NCBI GenBank assembly: GCA_036946405.1
Contig: JAQIJC010000001.1
Location: 2,115,001 to 2,179,000, forward strand
Length of the DNA stretch: 64,000 nt
Reading direction: 5' to 3'
Origin: Sphingomonas phyllosphaerae
Lineage (GTDB): Bacteria > Pseudomonadota > Alphaproteobacteria > Sphingomonadales > Sphingomonadaceae
The notes below the pieces were generated by a model, which saw only the letters and a program-made list of their open reading frames with translations, did no database searches and was not told the origin of the DNA. Positions 1 through 8,115 of the stretch are shown here, piece by piece. A program made the translations under genes and the position numbers. Within the stretch, counting starts at the first letter, position 1; every line of letters begins with the position of its first letter.

Positions 1-2115
1 GTCGTCGTCGGCGGGGGCGGCTTTGCGCCTGGGATCGTCTTCAGCCCGGTCGAGCGCGGGCTGGCGTATCTGCGCACCGACATGGGGGGCGCGTATCGCT
101 GGGACGCGCGCAGCCGCCGCTGGCAGCCGTTGCAGGACGACGAGGCGGAGTCGAACTTCATGGGGATCGAGAGCATCGCGCCCGATCCGCACGACCCGAG
201 CGTCGTCTATCTGGCCGCCGGCATGTCGGCGCGGGGGCCGGCGGCGATCTTTCGTTCCTCTGACCGTGGTGCGCACTGGCGCAAGACGATCGTGCCGTTC
301 GCGATGGGCGGCAACGAGGACGGACGCGGGCTGGGCGAACGGCTGGCGATCGACCCGCATCGCACGTCGACGCTGATCTTCGGATCACGTCACGACGGAC
401 TGTGGCGCAGCGACGATGCGGGTGCGCACTGGCAGAAGGTCGCTTCGTTTCCGCTCGCCGGTCTCGGGCGGCCGGATCGGCCGCGCGTGACGCATGGCGG
501 GCTGTCGTTCGTGCTGTTCGATCCGGCGCAGCGCGGGCGCATCTTCGTCGCCAGCGCCGACCCCGGCGCGCAACACTTGTTCCGCTCCGATGACGGCGGT
601 TCGCACTGGCAGACGGTGGCGGGCGGTCCGGCGGCGGACCTGTTGCCGGTGAAGGGCGTGATCGATGCGGACGGCGTGCTGACGCTGACCTATTGCGACG
701 CGATCGGCCCGAACGGGATCACGCGCGGCGCGGTGTGGCGCTTCGACCCGCGCAGCGGCGCGTGGCAGGATGTCACCCCGTTGAAGGGCGCGGCGGTGGT
801 GCCCGGCGGCTATATGGGCGTCGCGGTCGCCGCGCGTGATCCGCGCGTCATCGCGGTGGCGACGGTCAATCGCTATCGCCTCGGCGACACGGTGTGGCGG
901 TCGGAAGATGGCGGGCGGACATGGCGCGAGCTGGCGCGCGACAGCGTCCGCGATGTGTCCGCCACGCCGTTCCTCGATTTCGACGGCAAGGCGGATTTCG
1001 GACATTGGATCGCCGGGCTGGCGATCGATCCGTTCGATGCCGGCCATGCCGCCTATGTCACCGGCGCGACCGTCTATGCCACCGACGACTTCGCCGCGTC
1101 GCACGCGATGCGCTGGGCACCGTGGACGCGCGACATCGAGCAGACCGCGATCATCACTTTGGTCAGCCCGACCGGTGGCGCGCCTTTGGTGTCGGGGTTC
1201 GGCGACCTCGGCGGCTTCCGGCATGACGATCTGACGCGCTCACCGTCGCACGTGCACCGCAACCCGATGCTGACCAACACCAATTCGCTCGATTACGCCG
1301 GCATCGCGCCGCAGGTGATGGTGCGCAGCGGCAACACGCACAAGCCGGTCGTTCCCGACACGTCGCTGGCGTGGTCGGCGGACGGCGGCACGACGTGGCA
1401 ACCATTGCGCGTCCCGGTGCAGCGCGGTGAGGACGGGACACCGTCGCGCGCGCAGACCGGCAGCGCGGCGATCACGGTTTCCGCCGATGGCGCGACCTTC
1501 GTGGTCGAGACCGAACAGCCGTTGCTGACGCGCGATCGCGGACGGAGCTGGCACCCGGTCGAGGGCTTGCCGACGCGAACGCGGGTCACCGCCGACAAAG
1601 CGGACGCTCGCCGCTTCTACGCGGTGGATGCGGAGGCTGGGCGGGTGTTGCGCAGCGATGACGGCGGTGCGCGCTTCCATGCGGCCGCCGGCCTGGGGCT
1701 GCCCGCCGACCTTTCGGGAGCACGCGCGGTCGGGCGCGAGGCTGCCAATCCGCTGGTCGCGGTGCCGGGACGCGCCGGGGCGTTGTGGCTGCTGGTCGGC
1801 GGCGACCTCTATCGATCCGCGGACTTCGGTGAGCATTGGGTACGCGCGACCAACGGCATCACGATCGCGCGTTATGGAGTCGGCAAGGCGGCGACGGGCG
1901 CGCCATGGCCAGCGCTCTACGCGATCGGGTCGATCGCGGATGCACGCGGCATCTATCGCTCGATCGACGGCGGGGCGCGCTGGACGCGCATCAACGACGC
2001 CGCGCACCAATGGGGCCTGCGGCTGCGCGTCATCAGCGGCGATCCGCGGCGGTTCGGGCGCGTCTATGTCGGCACGGACGGACGCGGCATCATGTACGGC
2101 GATCCCGCGGAGTAG
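1..2115 (+). CDS. GH74 xyloglucanase-like glycoside hydrolase, 5'-truncated by window edge
   Basis: The reading frame is open from base 1, so the N-terminus lies outside the window; an in-frame ATG at 82 falls inside a conserved motif and is not the real start. The segment GIVFSPVERGLAYLRTD-GGAYRWD is the typical N-terminal part of GH74 endo-xyloglucanases. BNR-type 'S-D-D-G/A-G-x-H/T-W' strips recur (about residues 140, 195, 300, 460, 555 and 650), as expected of tandem seven-bladed propellers. SGFGDLGGF (near residue 400) matches the region carrying a catalytic Asp in the family. The end, YVGTDGRGIMYGDP, is also typical. Known role: endo-cleavage of xyloglucan or beta-1,4-glucan, usually secreted. 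The signal peptide cannot be seen. It is convergent with the TonB receptor, 20 nt away. Confidence 0.9.
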   Translation, partial: VVVGGGGFAPGIVFSPVERGLAYLRTDMGGAYRWDARSRRWQPLQDDEAESNFMGIESIAPDPHDPSVVYLAAGMSARGPAAIFRSSDRGAHWRKTIVPFAMGGNEDGRGLGERLAIDPHRTSTLIFGSRHDGLWRSDDAGAHWQKVASFPLAGLGRPDRPRVTHGGLSFVLFDPAQRGRIFVASADPGAQHLFRSDDGGSHWQTVAGGPAADLLPVKGVIDADGVLTLTYCDAIGPNGITRGAVWRFDPRSGAWQDVTPLKGAAVVPGGYMGVAVAARDPRVIAVATVNRYRLGDTVWRSEDGGRTWRELARDSVRDVSATPFLDFDGKADFGHWIAGLAIDPFDAGHAAYVTGATVYATDDFAASHAMRWAPWTRDIEQTAIITLVSPTGGAPLVSGFGDLGGFRHDDLTRSPSHVHRNPMLTNTNSLDYAGIAPQVMVRSGNTHKPVVPDTSLAWSADGGTTWQPLRVPVQRGEDGTPSRAQTGSAAITVSADGATFVVETEQPLLTRDRGRSWHPVEGLPTRTRVTADKADARRFYAVDAEAGRVLRSDDGGARFHAAAGLGLPADLSGARAVGREAANPLVAVPGRAGALWLLVGGDLYRSADFGEHWVRATNGITIARYGVGKAATGAPWPALYAIGSIADARGIYRSIDGGARWTRINDAAHQWGLRLRVISGDPRRFGRVYVGTDGRGIMYGDPAE

Positions 2116-2135
2116 ACGGAGCGCGGGACGGCACG

Positions 2136-4322
2136 TCAGAAGGCGAAGGCCAGCGTTCCGATCGCGCGGCGCGGATCGCCGATCGCGACACCATATTGGT
2201 TCACGGCCGAGGTATAGTAGGTCGCGTCGAAGACGTTCTTCAGGTTGAACTGGAGCGTCACACGCCGGCCGGCCAATCGCGTATCATAGGTGACGAACGC
2301 GTCGGCCACGACATAGTCGTCGAGCCAGAAACTGTTGGCGCTGTCGCCGGGCCGGCGCGCGACATAGCGGCCGCCGGCACCGACCCGCAGCCGATCGTCG
2401 CCGGCCAGCGCACCCACGTCATAGGCGAGCGAGAGCGAGGCAGTATGCGGCGCGACGTTCGCCAATCGCTTGCCCGCGAACACGGGATCGTCGACCGTCC
2501 GCGCGCGAGTGTAGGCATAGCTGGCGATCAGGCTGAGCGTGCGGGTCACCTGGCCGGCGAGATCCAGCTCCACACCGCGCGAGGTGGCGCGTCCGGCGGT
2601 GCGATAGTCGGTCAGCAAGGTGGCGGGATTGAACTGCGACACCAGCACGTTGCGTTTGTCGATGTCGTAAAGCGCCAGCGTGGCGGAAAGGCGATCGGGC
2701 ATGTCGAGCTTCGCGCCAAGCTCGAACGAACGCCCGCGTTCCGGCGCGACCGACGAAGTGATGGTCACCCCGCTTGCCAGCGGCGCGATCGTCGAGGTCG
2801 GCTTGAGCGAACGCGTGTAGCTGCCGTACAGCGAGACGGCGGGCGCGGCGCGCCACACCAGCCCGGCCTGCGGGACGAACGCCCATCCGGTCAGATCGGT
2901 ATTGGCGACGAACGGCCGTCCGCGTCCGGCGCGTTGGTCGAAGCCGATCAGTCGCCCGCCCGCGACGACGATCCAGCGATCGTCGAGGTGGATCGAATCC
3001 TGCCCGAACAGCGAATAGTTCCAGAGCCGGTCGGTCTGGTCGCTGTCGGTGGCGGAAACGCTGGTCGGGAATGGCTCGCGGCCGTAGACAGGGGCGAGGT
3101 AGCTGAACGTGTTGCGCACTGCCTGGCGGATCAGGTCGCGGCGGTAGTAACGGCGGTATTCCCCCTCCGCGCCGAAGATGACGGCGTGGCGCGTCCCGGC
3201 CACGTCGAACCCGCCGTCGATATAGGTCTGGAGATAGGCGTCGGTGCTTAGCGCGCCGATCGTGGCGTCGTTGCTGCGCGTCAACGTGCCGCGCTGGACG
3301 GTGACGCCGGTGACGCGCAACTGCCCGGCGTCATAGCGCTCGCTGTTGAGGCTGGCGGCAAGGTGCGCCGCCCACCGGCCGCCCAGCCGGTGATCGACCG
3401 CGAGCTGGACGAGGTGGCTGTCGCCGGTCATCCGGTTGTTGGGATCGTCGAGTCGGCGGCGGCGCGGCACCGCCAGCGGCTGCATCGTGCGCGGATCGAG
3501 CGCGGTGCCGCGGTCGAACGGATAATCGAAGCGGCGGAATTCGTACCAGAGCACTGCCTGGGTCGCGCCGCCGTACCAGCCGAGCGACGGTGCGATCAAC
3601 GTGTCGCGGCGGACCCCGAAGTTGCGCCAGTAATCCTCGTCCTGGTGATCGAGCACCAGCCGCGCGGCGAGATCGCCGCTGATCGCGCCGGTCAGATCGG
3701 CCATCGCCTCCAGCCCGCTACGCGCCGCCGCATAGCTCGACCCGGTCAGTGCGACGGTCAGCTGCGGATCGAGCAGCGGCTTCTTCGAGACGATGTTGAT
3801 AACGCCGCCCGGGTCCATGATGCCGTAGAGCAGCGATGCCGGGCCCTTCAATACCTCGACGCTCTGCGCGGCGGCGTTGAATGCGCGGCCCTGCACCAGT
3901 GGCATCCCGTTGTGCATCACCGATCCGTCGCGATTGCCGCCGAAGCCGCGCTTGAGCACGGTATCCTGCGTCGCCGCCAGCGTATTGCCTTGCGTGATGC
4001 CGCTGACGTTGGTCAGCACGTCGTCGAGATAGCGTGGACGCTGGTCGCGCAGCACCTGCGCGGGTACGATGTTGACCGTCTGCGGCGTGTCGAGCGGATC
4101 GGCCGCACTGCGCAACGTCGAGGCATCGGGGGTCGGCTTGTAGCGATCGTCTGCGGTCTTCGGGGCGGGCGAGGCGCGGCCGGTGACCACCACCTCCTGT
4201 CCGGTCGCCTCCGGCGCAGGCGAGGCGGCAGCAAGGCCCGCAGCGGCAGGCGGCGCGGCGTGAACGGTCGATGCGAGCGACAGGCCCGCGGTTGCCAGCA
4301 AACCGCCGGTGAACGTCTTCAT
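2136..4322 (-). CDS. TonB-dependent siderophore receptor
   Basis: A 728-aa outer-membrane receptor for TonB-driven uptake of ferric siderophores (FhuE/FpvA-like family). I chose the ATG at 4322, not the upstream in-frame ATG at 4430, because GGGGGA lies just before it and a signal peptide follows (MKTFTGGLLATAGLSLASTVHA). The plug domain spans about residues 60-170, with DTPQTVNIVP, RGFGGNRDGSVMHNGMPL and SVEVLKGPASLLYGIMDPGGVIN. The rest is a 22-strand barrel, with the siderophore-receptor segment ELGAKLDMPDRLSATLALYD and a terminal aromatic residue (TLAFAF) for BAM recognition. There is no N-terminal STN signalling domain, so it is probably not a FecA-type transducer. The ligand cannot be told from sequence. 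A Fur-like palindrome lies in the promoter. Confidence 0.93.
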   Translation of the reverse strand: MKTFTGGLLATAGLSLASTVHAAPPAAAGLAAASPAPEATGQEVVVTGRASPAPKTADDRYKPTPDASTLRSAADPLDTPQTVNIVPAQVLRDQRPRYLDDVLTNVSGITQGNTLAATQDTVLKRGFGGNRDGSVMHNGMPLVQGRAFNAAAQSVEVLKGPASLLYGIMDPGGVINIVSKKPLLDPQLTVALTGSSYAAARSGLEAMADLTGAISGDLAARLVLDHQDEDYWRNFGVRRDTLIAPSLGWYGGATQAVLWYEFRRFDYPFDRGTALDPRTMQPLAVPRRRRLDDPNNRMTGDSHLVQLAVDHRLGGRWAAHLAASLNSERYDAGQLRVTGVTVQRGTLTRSNDATIGALSTDAYLQTYIDGGFDVAGTRHAVIFGAEGEYRRYYRRDLIRQAVRNTFSYLAPVYGREPFPTSVSATDSDQTDRLWNYSLFGQDSIHLDDRWIVVAGGRLIGFDQRAGRGRPFVANTDLTGWAFVPQAGLVWRAAPAVSLYGSYTRSLKPTSTIAPLASGVTITSSVAPERGRSFELGAKLDMPDRLSATLALYDIDKRNVLVSQFNPATLLTDYRTAGRATSRGVELDLAGQVTRTLSLIASYAYTRARTVDDPVFAGKRLANVAPHTASLSLAYDVGALAGDDRLRVGAGGRYVARRPGDSANSFWLDDYVVADAFVTYDTRLAGRRVTLQFNLKNVFDATYYTSAVNQYGVAIGDPRRAIGTLAFAF

Positions 4323-4355
4323 AGTGATTTCCCCCGTCGCGGCGGCATATACAAA

Positions 4356-4370
4356 TGCGAGGGATTCGCA
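4356..4370 (-). promoter_or_regulatory. possible Fur box upstream of the TonB receptor
   Basis: The site is TGCGA-N5-TCGCA, a perfect palindrome in its outer five bases. In the direction of the receptor it reads TGCGAATCCCTCGCA, which resembles the 7-1-7 Fur box (TGATAATNATTATCA) only in part. It lies 33 nt upstream of the receptor start, where an iron repressor would act. The assignment rests on position and gene type. Confidence 0.35.
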
Positions 4371-4875
4371 ACAGGGCGCTGTGCAGATTTTCAGCGGCGC
4401 CCGGTGGAGGGAGGTTGCGGTCAGCGGCAAAGGCCGCGTTCGGCGGGCGATCGAGAAGTGCTTGGATGTACGTGCCGCTCTAGAAACTTAGTCAAAGCAA
4501 CAACTTGGGATTCTGAAAGTCACTGTTGCATGATCGACAGGATTGCCGCAGGATCCGGAGTTCTGCTCATTCATCCTACATGGTGAAATTGCTTTGTGAA
4601 TCCTTCCGGCAGCAATTAGAGACGCTCGAACTGATTCCGATCAAGTTTGCGGGAGGGGGCGTCGAAAGTGTCCTCTTGCACCGTGACATCTACCGGTCAA
4701 CGCCGGGCATCTGGCGGCAAAATACTGACATTCAAAGGTAATTTTGTCTGCGGTCGCGCTTACGACAACATAGTTAAAATATGATGTGTCTGAATATTGA
4801 ATTGAGTGGGGCTGGTAAAAAAATATCCAGCAACTTCAAAATCTACTCACAAATGAGCTATTGAAAAAATTACAA
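4371..4875. other. intergenic region, A+T-rich in its right part; no gene seen
   Basis: This is a non-coding stretch between the divergent TonB receptor and the EAL/adhesin operon. Short open frames here lack ribosome-binding sites and family-like sequence. From about 4740 to 4900 the base composition drops to roughly one third G+C by eye, with runs such as TAAAAAAATATCC and TTGAAAAAATTAC. This contrasts sharply with the G+C-rich genes on both sides. It probably holds the operon promoter and binding sites for nucleoid proteins or activators (inference). Confidence 0.5.
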
Positions 4876-4894
4876 ACTTGCTCGCAAGTATAAT
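4876..4894 (+). promoter_or_regulatory. candidate operator palindrome and -10 box for the EAL/adhesin operon
   Basis: ACTTGC-TC-GCAAGT is a perfect 6-2-6 palindrome at 4876-4889. Its last base begins a perfect TATAAT hexamer at 4889-4894. A start near 4901 would give a leader of about 52 nt. No well-spaced -35 box is present: TTGAAA at 4861 is 22 nt away. The promoter may therefore need an activator, or use another sigma factor. A regulator bound to the palindrome would cover the -10 box. Confidence 0.4.
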
Positions 4895-4901
4895 TATGTC
4901 T

Positions 4902-4951
4902 AGGTCATCGTCTGCGTGATGACCTGACAGGCATCCCGCGGGGGAAGCGGG
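4902..4951 (+). promoter_or_regulatory. structured 5' leader with two hairpins, the second holding the Shine-Dalgarno
   Basis: The first hairpin has perfect 8-bp arms, AGGTCATC (4902-4909) and GATGACCT (4918-4925), with an 8-nt loop. The second has arms CCCGC (4935-4939) and GCGGG (4947-4951), which enclose the ribosome-binding sequence GGGGGAA directly before the ATG at 4953. This layout could hide or show the ribosome-binding site. It does not match a riboswitch class I know; the GEMM c-di-GMP core was looked for and not seen. Confidence 0.4.
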
Positions 4952-4952
4952 C

Positions 4953-6233
4953 ATGATGGAAGTGGGGTGGCAGAATATGGTTCGTGCGATGGCGCGAACC
5001 TTCGGCCCGGGCCTGAGTGTCCGTCATGCCAATGCGACACCGATCCGGCTTACTCTACGTATCTGTAATTACGCGCATATCGCTCATGCCTATGGCGAAG
5101 ATGTCGCGGAGGACGTCGTCGCGGAATTGTCTCGGCGACTTGGTCTGGCACTGCCCTCGTCGGCGCGAATCGCGCAGCGGCCGAATGGCATTCTGCTCGC
5201 GACCTTGGGGGATGACCTCGAACTTGCCGATGACGTCATTGCCGCGCTCATACTGGCGTGGTTCCCGACCTTTTGCTCGGCGGTGATGGGAAGCCCGGTG
5301 GAAACCCGGGCGGGGCGGCTTTGTGTCTGGCTCTCCGGAGACTGGGACGTTTCGACCTGCCAGAACGGCCGGCTCTTCGCCTTCGGTGGGCATCCGGTCG
5401 AAGATTCGATCGAGGCGGCGGCGCACTACCGCGCCGACATGGAACTCGCCGCCGACCTGATGCCGCTGCTGCTTCCCGACGCGACGGTGAAGATGAAGGA
5501 TGGGCGAGGGCTGTTCCTCTACTGGCAGCCGATCGTCGACAGTGGTCCCGGTTCGACGCTCTATTATGAGTCGCTGCTGCGTCCCTGCGGTCGCGATGGT
5601 GCCTTCCAGTCGTCGGAAACGTTGATGCGCGCGCTCGAGCGCCTTGGCTTCGCCTGCCTGCTGGATCGCTATGTCGCCTCGGCGGTGCTCGACGAGCTCG
5701 AGGCGACGCCCGACGTCACGCTGGCGATCAACGTTTCCGCGCAAAGCCTCGCTTGCGATCATTGGTGGGGCGAGATCGACGCGCGGTTGCGGCGGCGTCC
5801 GGATGTCGCGCGGCGGTTGGTGTGGGAGATTACGGAGACGACGCACGTCTTTGATCTCGCTCCGGCGGTCGCGCTGATCGAAACCTTCAAGTCGCGCGGC
5901 TGCAAGGTGGCGCTCGACGACTTCGGTGTCGGCTTCGCGTCCATCCAGCAACTGCGGCTGTTCTCGCCCGACATCATCAAGATCGACAAGCTTTATCTCG
6001 GTCGGGCGATGGAGACGCAGCAGGACGGCACGATCTTTCGTCGGATCGTCGGACTCGCCCGGTCCTTCGGGGCCGAGGTCGTGGTCGAGGGCGTCGAGAC
6101 GCCGATGCAGGCCGAACTGGTGCGAACGACCGAGGCGAACTGGCAGCAGGGTTTCCTGGTGGGTGTTCCGTCCGCCGAGCGTCCCTGGCGGCTTCCAGAC
6201 AGCGCCGTCGTCCTTCGTCTGCAGGGGGCGTGA
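4953..6233 (+). CDS. EAL-domain c-di-GMP phosphodiesterase with degenerate N-terminal GGDEF-like domain
   Basis: A 426-aa cytoplasmic protein. Residues ~30-160 resemble a worn-out GGDEF domain (LRICNYAHIAHAYGEDVAEDV) with no GG(D/E)EF signature. Residues ~185-415 are an EAL domain. The signature glutamate is kept in a variant ESL (Glu206), and the other metal and catalytic residues look intact: INVSAQSL, WEITETT, LDDFGVGFAS, IIKIDK, VEGVET and QGF. It is therefore probably an active phosphodiesterase turning c-di-GMP into pGpG. No membrane segment or sensor domain is visible. GGGGGAAG sits 5 nt before the ATG. The stop codon overlaps the start of the TpsB gene, so the two are probably translationally coupled. 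Confidence 0.88.
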   Translation: MMEVGWQNMVRAMARTFGPGLSVRHANATPIRLTLRICNYAHIAHAYGEDVAEDVVAELSRRLGLALPSSARIAQRPNGILLATLGDDLELADDVIAALILAWFPTFCSAVMGSPVETRAGRLCVWLSGDWDVSTCQNGRLFAFGGHPVEDSIEAAAHYRADMELAADLMPLLLPDATVKMKDGRGLFLYWQPIVDSGPGSTLYYESLLRPCGRDGAFQSSETLMRALERLGFACLLDRYVASAVLDELEATPDVTLAINVSAQSLACDHWWGEIDARLRRRPDVARRLVWEITETTHVFDLAPAVALIETFKSRGCKVALDDFGVGFASIQQLRLFSPDIIKIDKLYLGRAMETQQDGTIFRRIVGLARSFGAEVVVEGVETPMQAELVRTTEANWQQGFLVGVPSAERPWRLPDSAVVLRLQGA

Positions 6234-8053
6234 TGCGATCCGCGGCCCCGGCACCATCATTTTCCGCTTTATCGACCAAGGCTTTCGTTTTGATGCTTCC
6301 CCAACGCCCGGCACGCCCCCGATCGATCCGTTGCCGGATCACCATAGACGGTCTCGCACGCGCGGCGCTGCCGATCGCCTTCGGCTTCGTTCCGATGGCC
6401 AGGGCGCAGGCGCTGCCGCCGCAGATCGTGCCGCCGACGCTCGATCCCAACCGGGTTCAGGACAATATCGCGCGCGCTCCCGAGCCGGTGCCCGCGGCGC
6501 CGCCGGTGGTGCAGGCCGCTCCCGAACAGGTCGCGCCCGAGGCGGCGGCGGCCACTCGCTTCGCGTGGACCGAGGTGCGGATCGAAGGCGCGACCGTCAT
6601 CCCGGTGGCGCGCCTGATGCGCGAGTGGAAGCACGCGCCGGGGGAGGAGGTCAGCGTCGAGGACGTGTTCCGCTTCGCCAATGCTGTGACGCGGGTCTAT
6701 GCGAAGAAGGGCTTCGCGCTGTCGTTCGGGGTCGTCCCGCAGCAGCAGATCAAGGACGGCGTGGTCACGCTCCGCGTCGTCGAGGGCTTCGTCGACAGGA
6801 TCGACTTCACCGGCGACAAATTGCCGCGCGGGCTGCTCGGGCATGGTCCGGTCGCGGGGATCGCCGACCGCATCCGCCGGTCGCGGCCGCTGCGCAACGC
6901 CGATCTCGAGCGTTATCTGCTGCTCATCAACGACGTGCCCGGTGTGGCAGCGCGCGCGACGCTGTCGCCATCGCCCGACGTGCTCGGCGGCTCGATCCTG
7001 ACGATCGACATCACGCGCAAGCGACGCTCGATGGACGTCGGCTACAACAGCTTCATGCCCAAGTCGCTGGGCACCCATGTCGTCGGCGGCACGGTGGAGG
7101 GCAATGCGCTACTGACCGGCGGCGACCGGCTGCGGGTCGGGGCGTACCAGAGCGTCACCAGCGACGCCTACTGGAACGTCGCGGGCGATTACGCCACCGT
7201 GCTCGACCACGACGGGCTCTCGCTGTCGGTGTCGGGCAGCTATGCGCACACCCGCCCGACCACGCCGCTGCTGCACCTGCTCGGCTATCAGGGCAGCGCG
7301 ACCACCGGTCGCGTCGCGCTGAGCTATCCGGTGATCCGGTCGCGCACGCAGAACCTGTCGCTCGAGGTCGGGGCGGCGCTGGCGCATACCGATTCCGAGT
7401 TGCTGGGGCGTGCAGAGTTGCGCGACCGGTTGCGCTCGACGGTCACGGCGCTGACCTACGACGTCACCGATGCGCATCTGGCGGCGAGTTCGCTACGCCT
7501 GGGAATGGAACAGGGCTTCAAGCTGTTCGGCGCGACCGCCAACAGCCGCTTCAACGGGCGGCTCGACTATCTGTTGCTCACGCTGGAGGTGCAGCGGCTC
7601 CAACCGATCGCGCGCCTGGGCAGCGGGCAGATCTCGACGCTGATCGCCGCGCAGGGGCAGGTTTCGGCCAAGGGGCCGCTCTATAGCTCGGCGGAGTGCA
7701 GCTACGGCGGCCGGCGGTTCGGGCGGCGGTTCGATTCCGGGTCGATCGTCGGCGATCAATGCCTGCTCTCCAGCATCGAGCTGCGCTGGAGCATGCCGGC
7801 GTCGATCGCCGGATTGCCGGTGGGATTGCAGGCTTATGGCTTCGCGGACGCCGGGCGCGTCTGGCAGCAGGGGCGCCTGCTGCCCGGCGAACGGCGCGAG
7901 GAATCGGCAGCCTCGGCGGGGCTGGGGCTGCGATTGAGCCTGACCGACCACATCAGCGGTGGGATCGAGGTGAGCCGGATCATCAAGACGGTGAAGGGCA
8001 GTTCGCTGGATCGAAGTCCGCGGCTGCTCGGCAACGTTTCCTTCCGCTTCTGA
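6233..8053 (+). CDS. TpsB outer-membrane transporter of a two-partner secretion system (ShlB/FhaC/HecB family)
   Basis: A protein of about 606 aa, close to the family's usual length. After an export signal ending near ARAQA, residues ~105-180 form a POTRA domain (FAWTEVRIEGATVIPVARL; VTLRVVEGFVDRIDF). Residues ~185-606 are the ShlB/FhaC barrel with motifs such as RRSMDVGYNSF and the C-terminal GNVSFRF. FhaC-type proteins bind the TPS domain of their partner and pass it across the outer membrane. The ATG at 6233 overlaps the EAL stop codon; a second ATG at 6293 would give a shorter pre-sequence and cannot be excluded. Its cargo is the giant gene starting 62 nt downstream. Confidence 0.92.
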   Translation: MRSAAPAPSFSALSTKAFVLMLPQRPARPRSIRCRITIDGLARAALPIAFGFVPMARAQALPPQIVPPTLDPNRVQDNIARAPEPVPAAPPVVQAAPEQVAPEAAAATRFAWTEVRIEGATVIPVARLMREWKHAPGEEVSVEDVFRFANAVTRVYAKKGFALSFGVVPQQQIKDGVVTLRVVEGFVDRIDFTGDKLPRGLLGHGPVAGIADRIRRSRPLRNADLERYLLLINDVPGVAARATLSPSPDVLGGSILTIDITRKRRSMDVGYNSFMPKSLGTHVVGGTVEGNALLTGGDRLRVGAYQSVTSDAYWNVAGDYATVLDHDGLSLSVSGSYAHTRPTTPLLHLLGYQGSATTGRVALSYPVIRSRTQNLSLEVGAALAHTDSELLGRAELRDRLRSTVTALTYDVTDAHLAASSLRLGMEQGFKLFGATANSRFNGRLDYLLLTLEVQRLQPIARLGSGQISTLIAAQGQVSAKGPLYSSAECSYGGRRFGRRFDSGSIVGDQCLLSSIELRWSMPASIAGLPVGLQAYGFADAGRVWQQGRLLPGERREESAASAGLGLRLSLTDHISGGIEVSRIIKTVKGSSLDRSPRLLGNVSFRF

Positions 8054-8115
8054 ACGCCGGCCGGGGACAGGCTCCGGCCGAGACATGAAACGACTGACTG
8101 GCAAGGTTTGACGCG

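Noticed and set aside
4526..4741. 71-codon open frame in the 4.4-4.9 kb gap
   Set aside because: No ribosome-binding site, no known domain and untypical codon use for this genome.
4895..4952. c-di-GMP (GEMM) riboswitch in the EAL gene leader
   Set aside because: The leader is too short and lacks the conserved GEMM core and tetraloop-receptor pattern; only two simple hairpins are seen.
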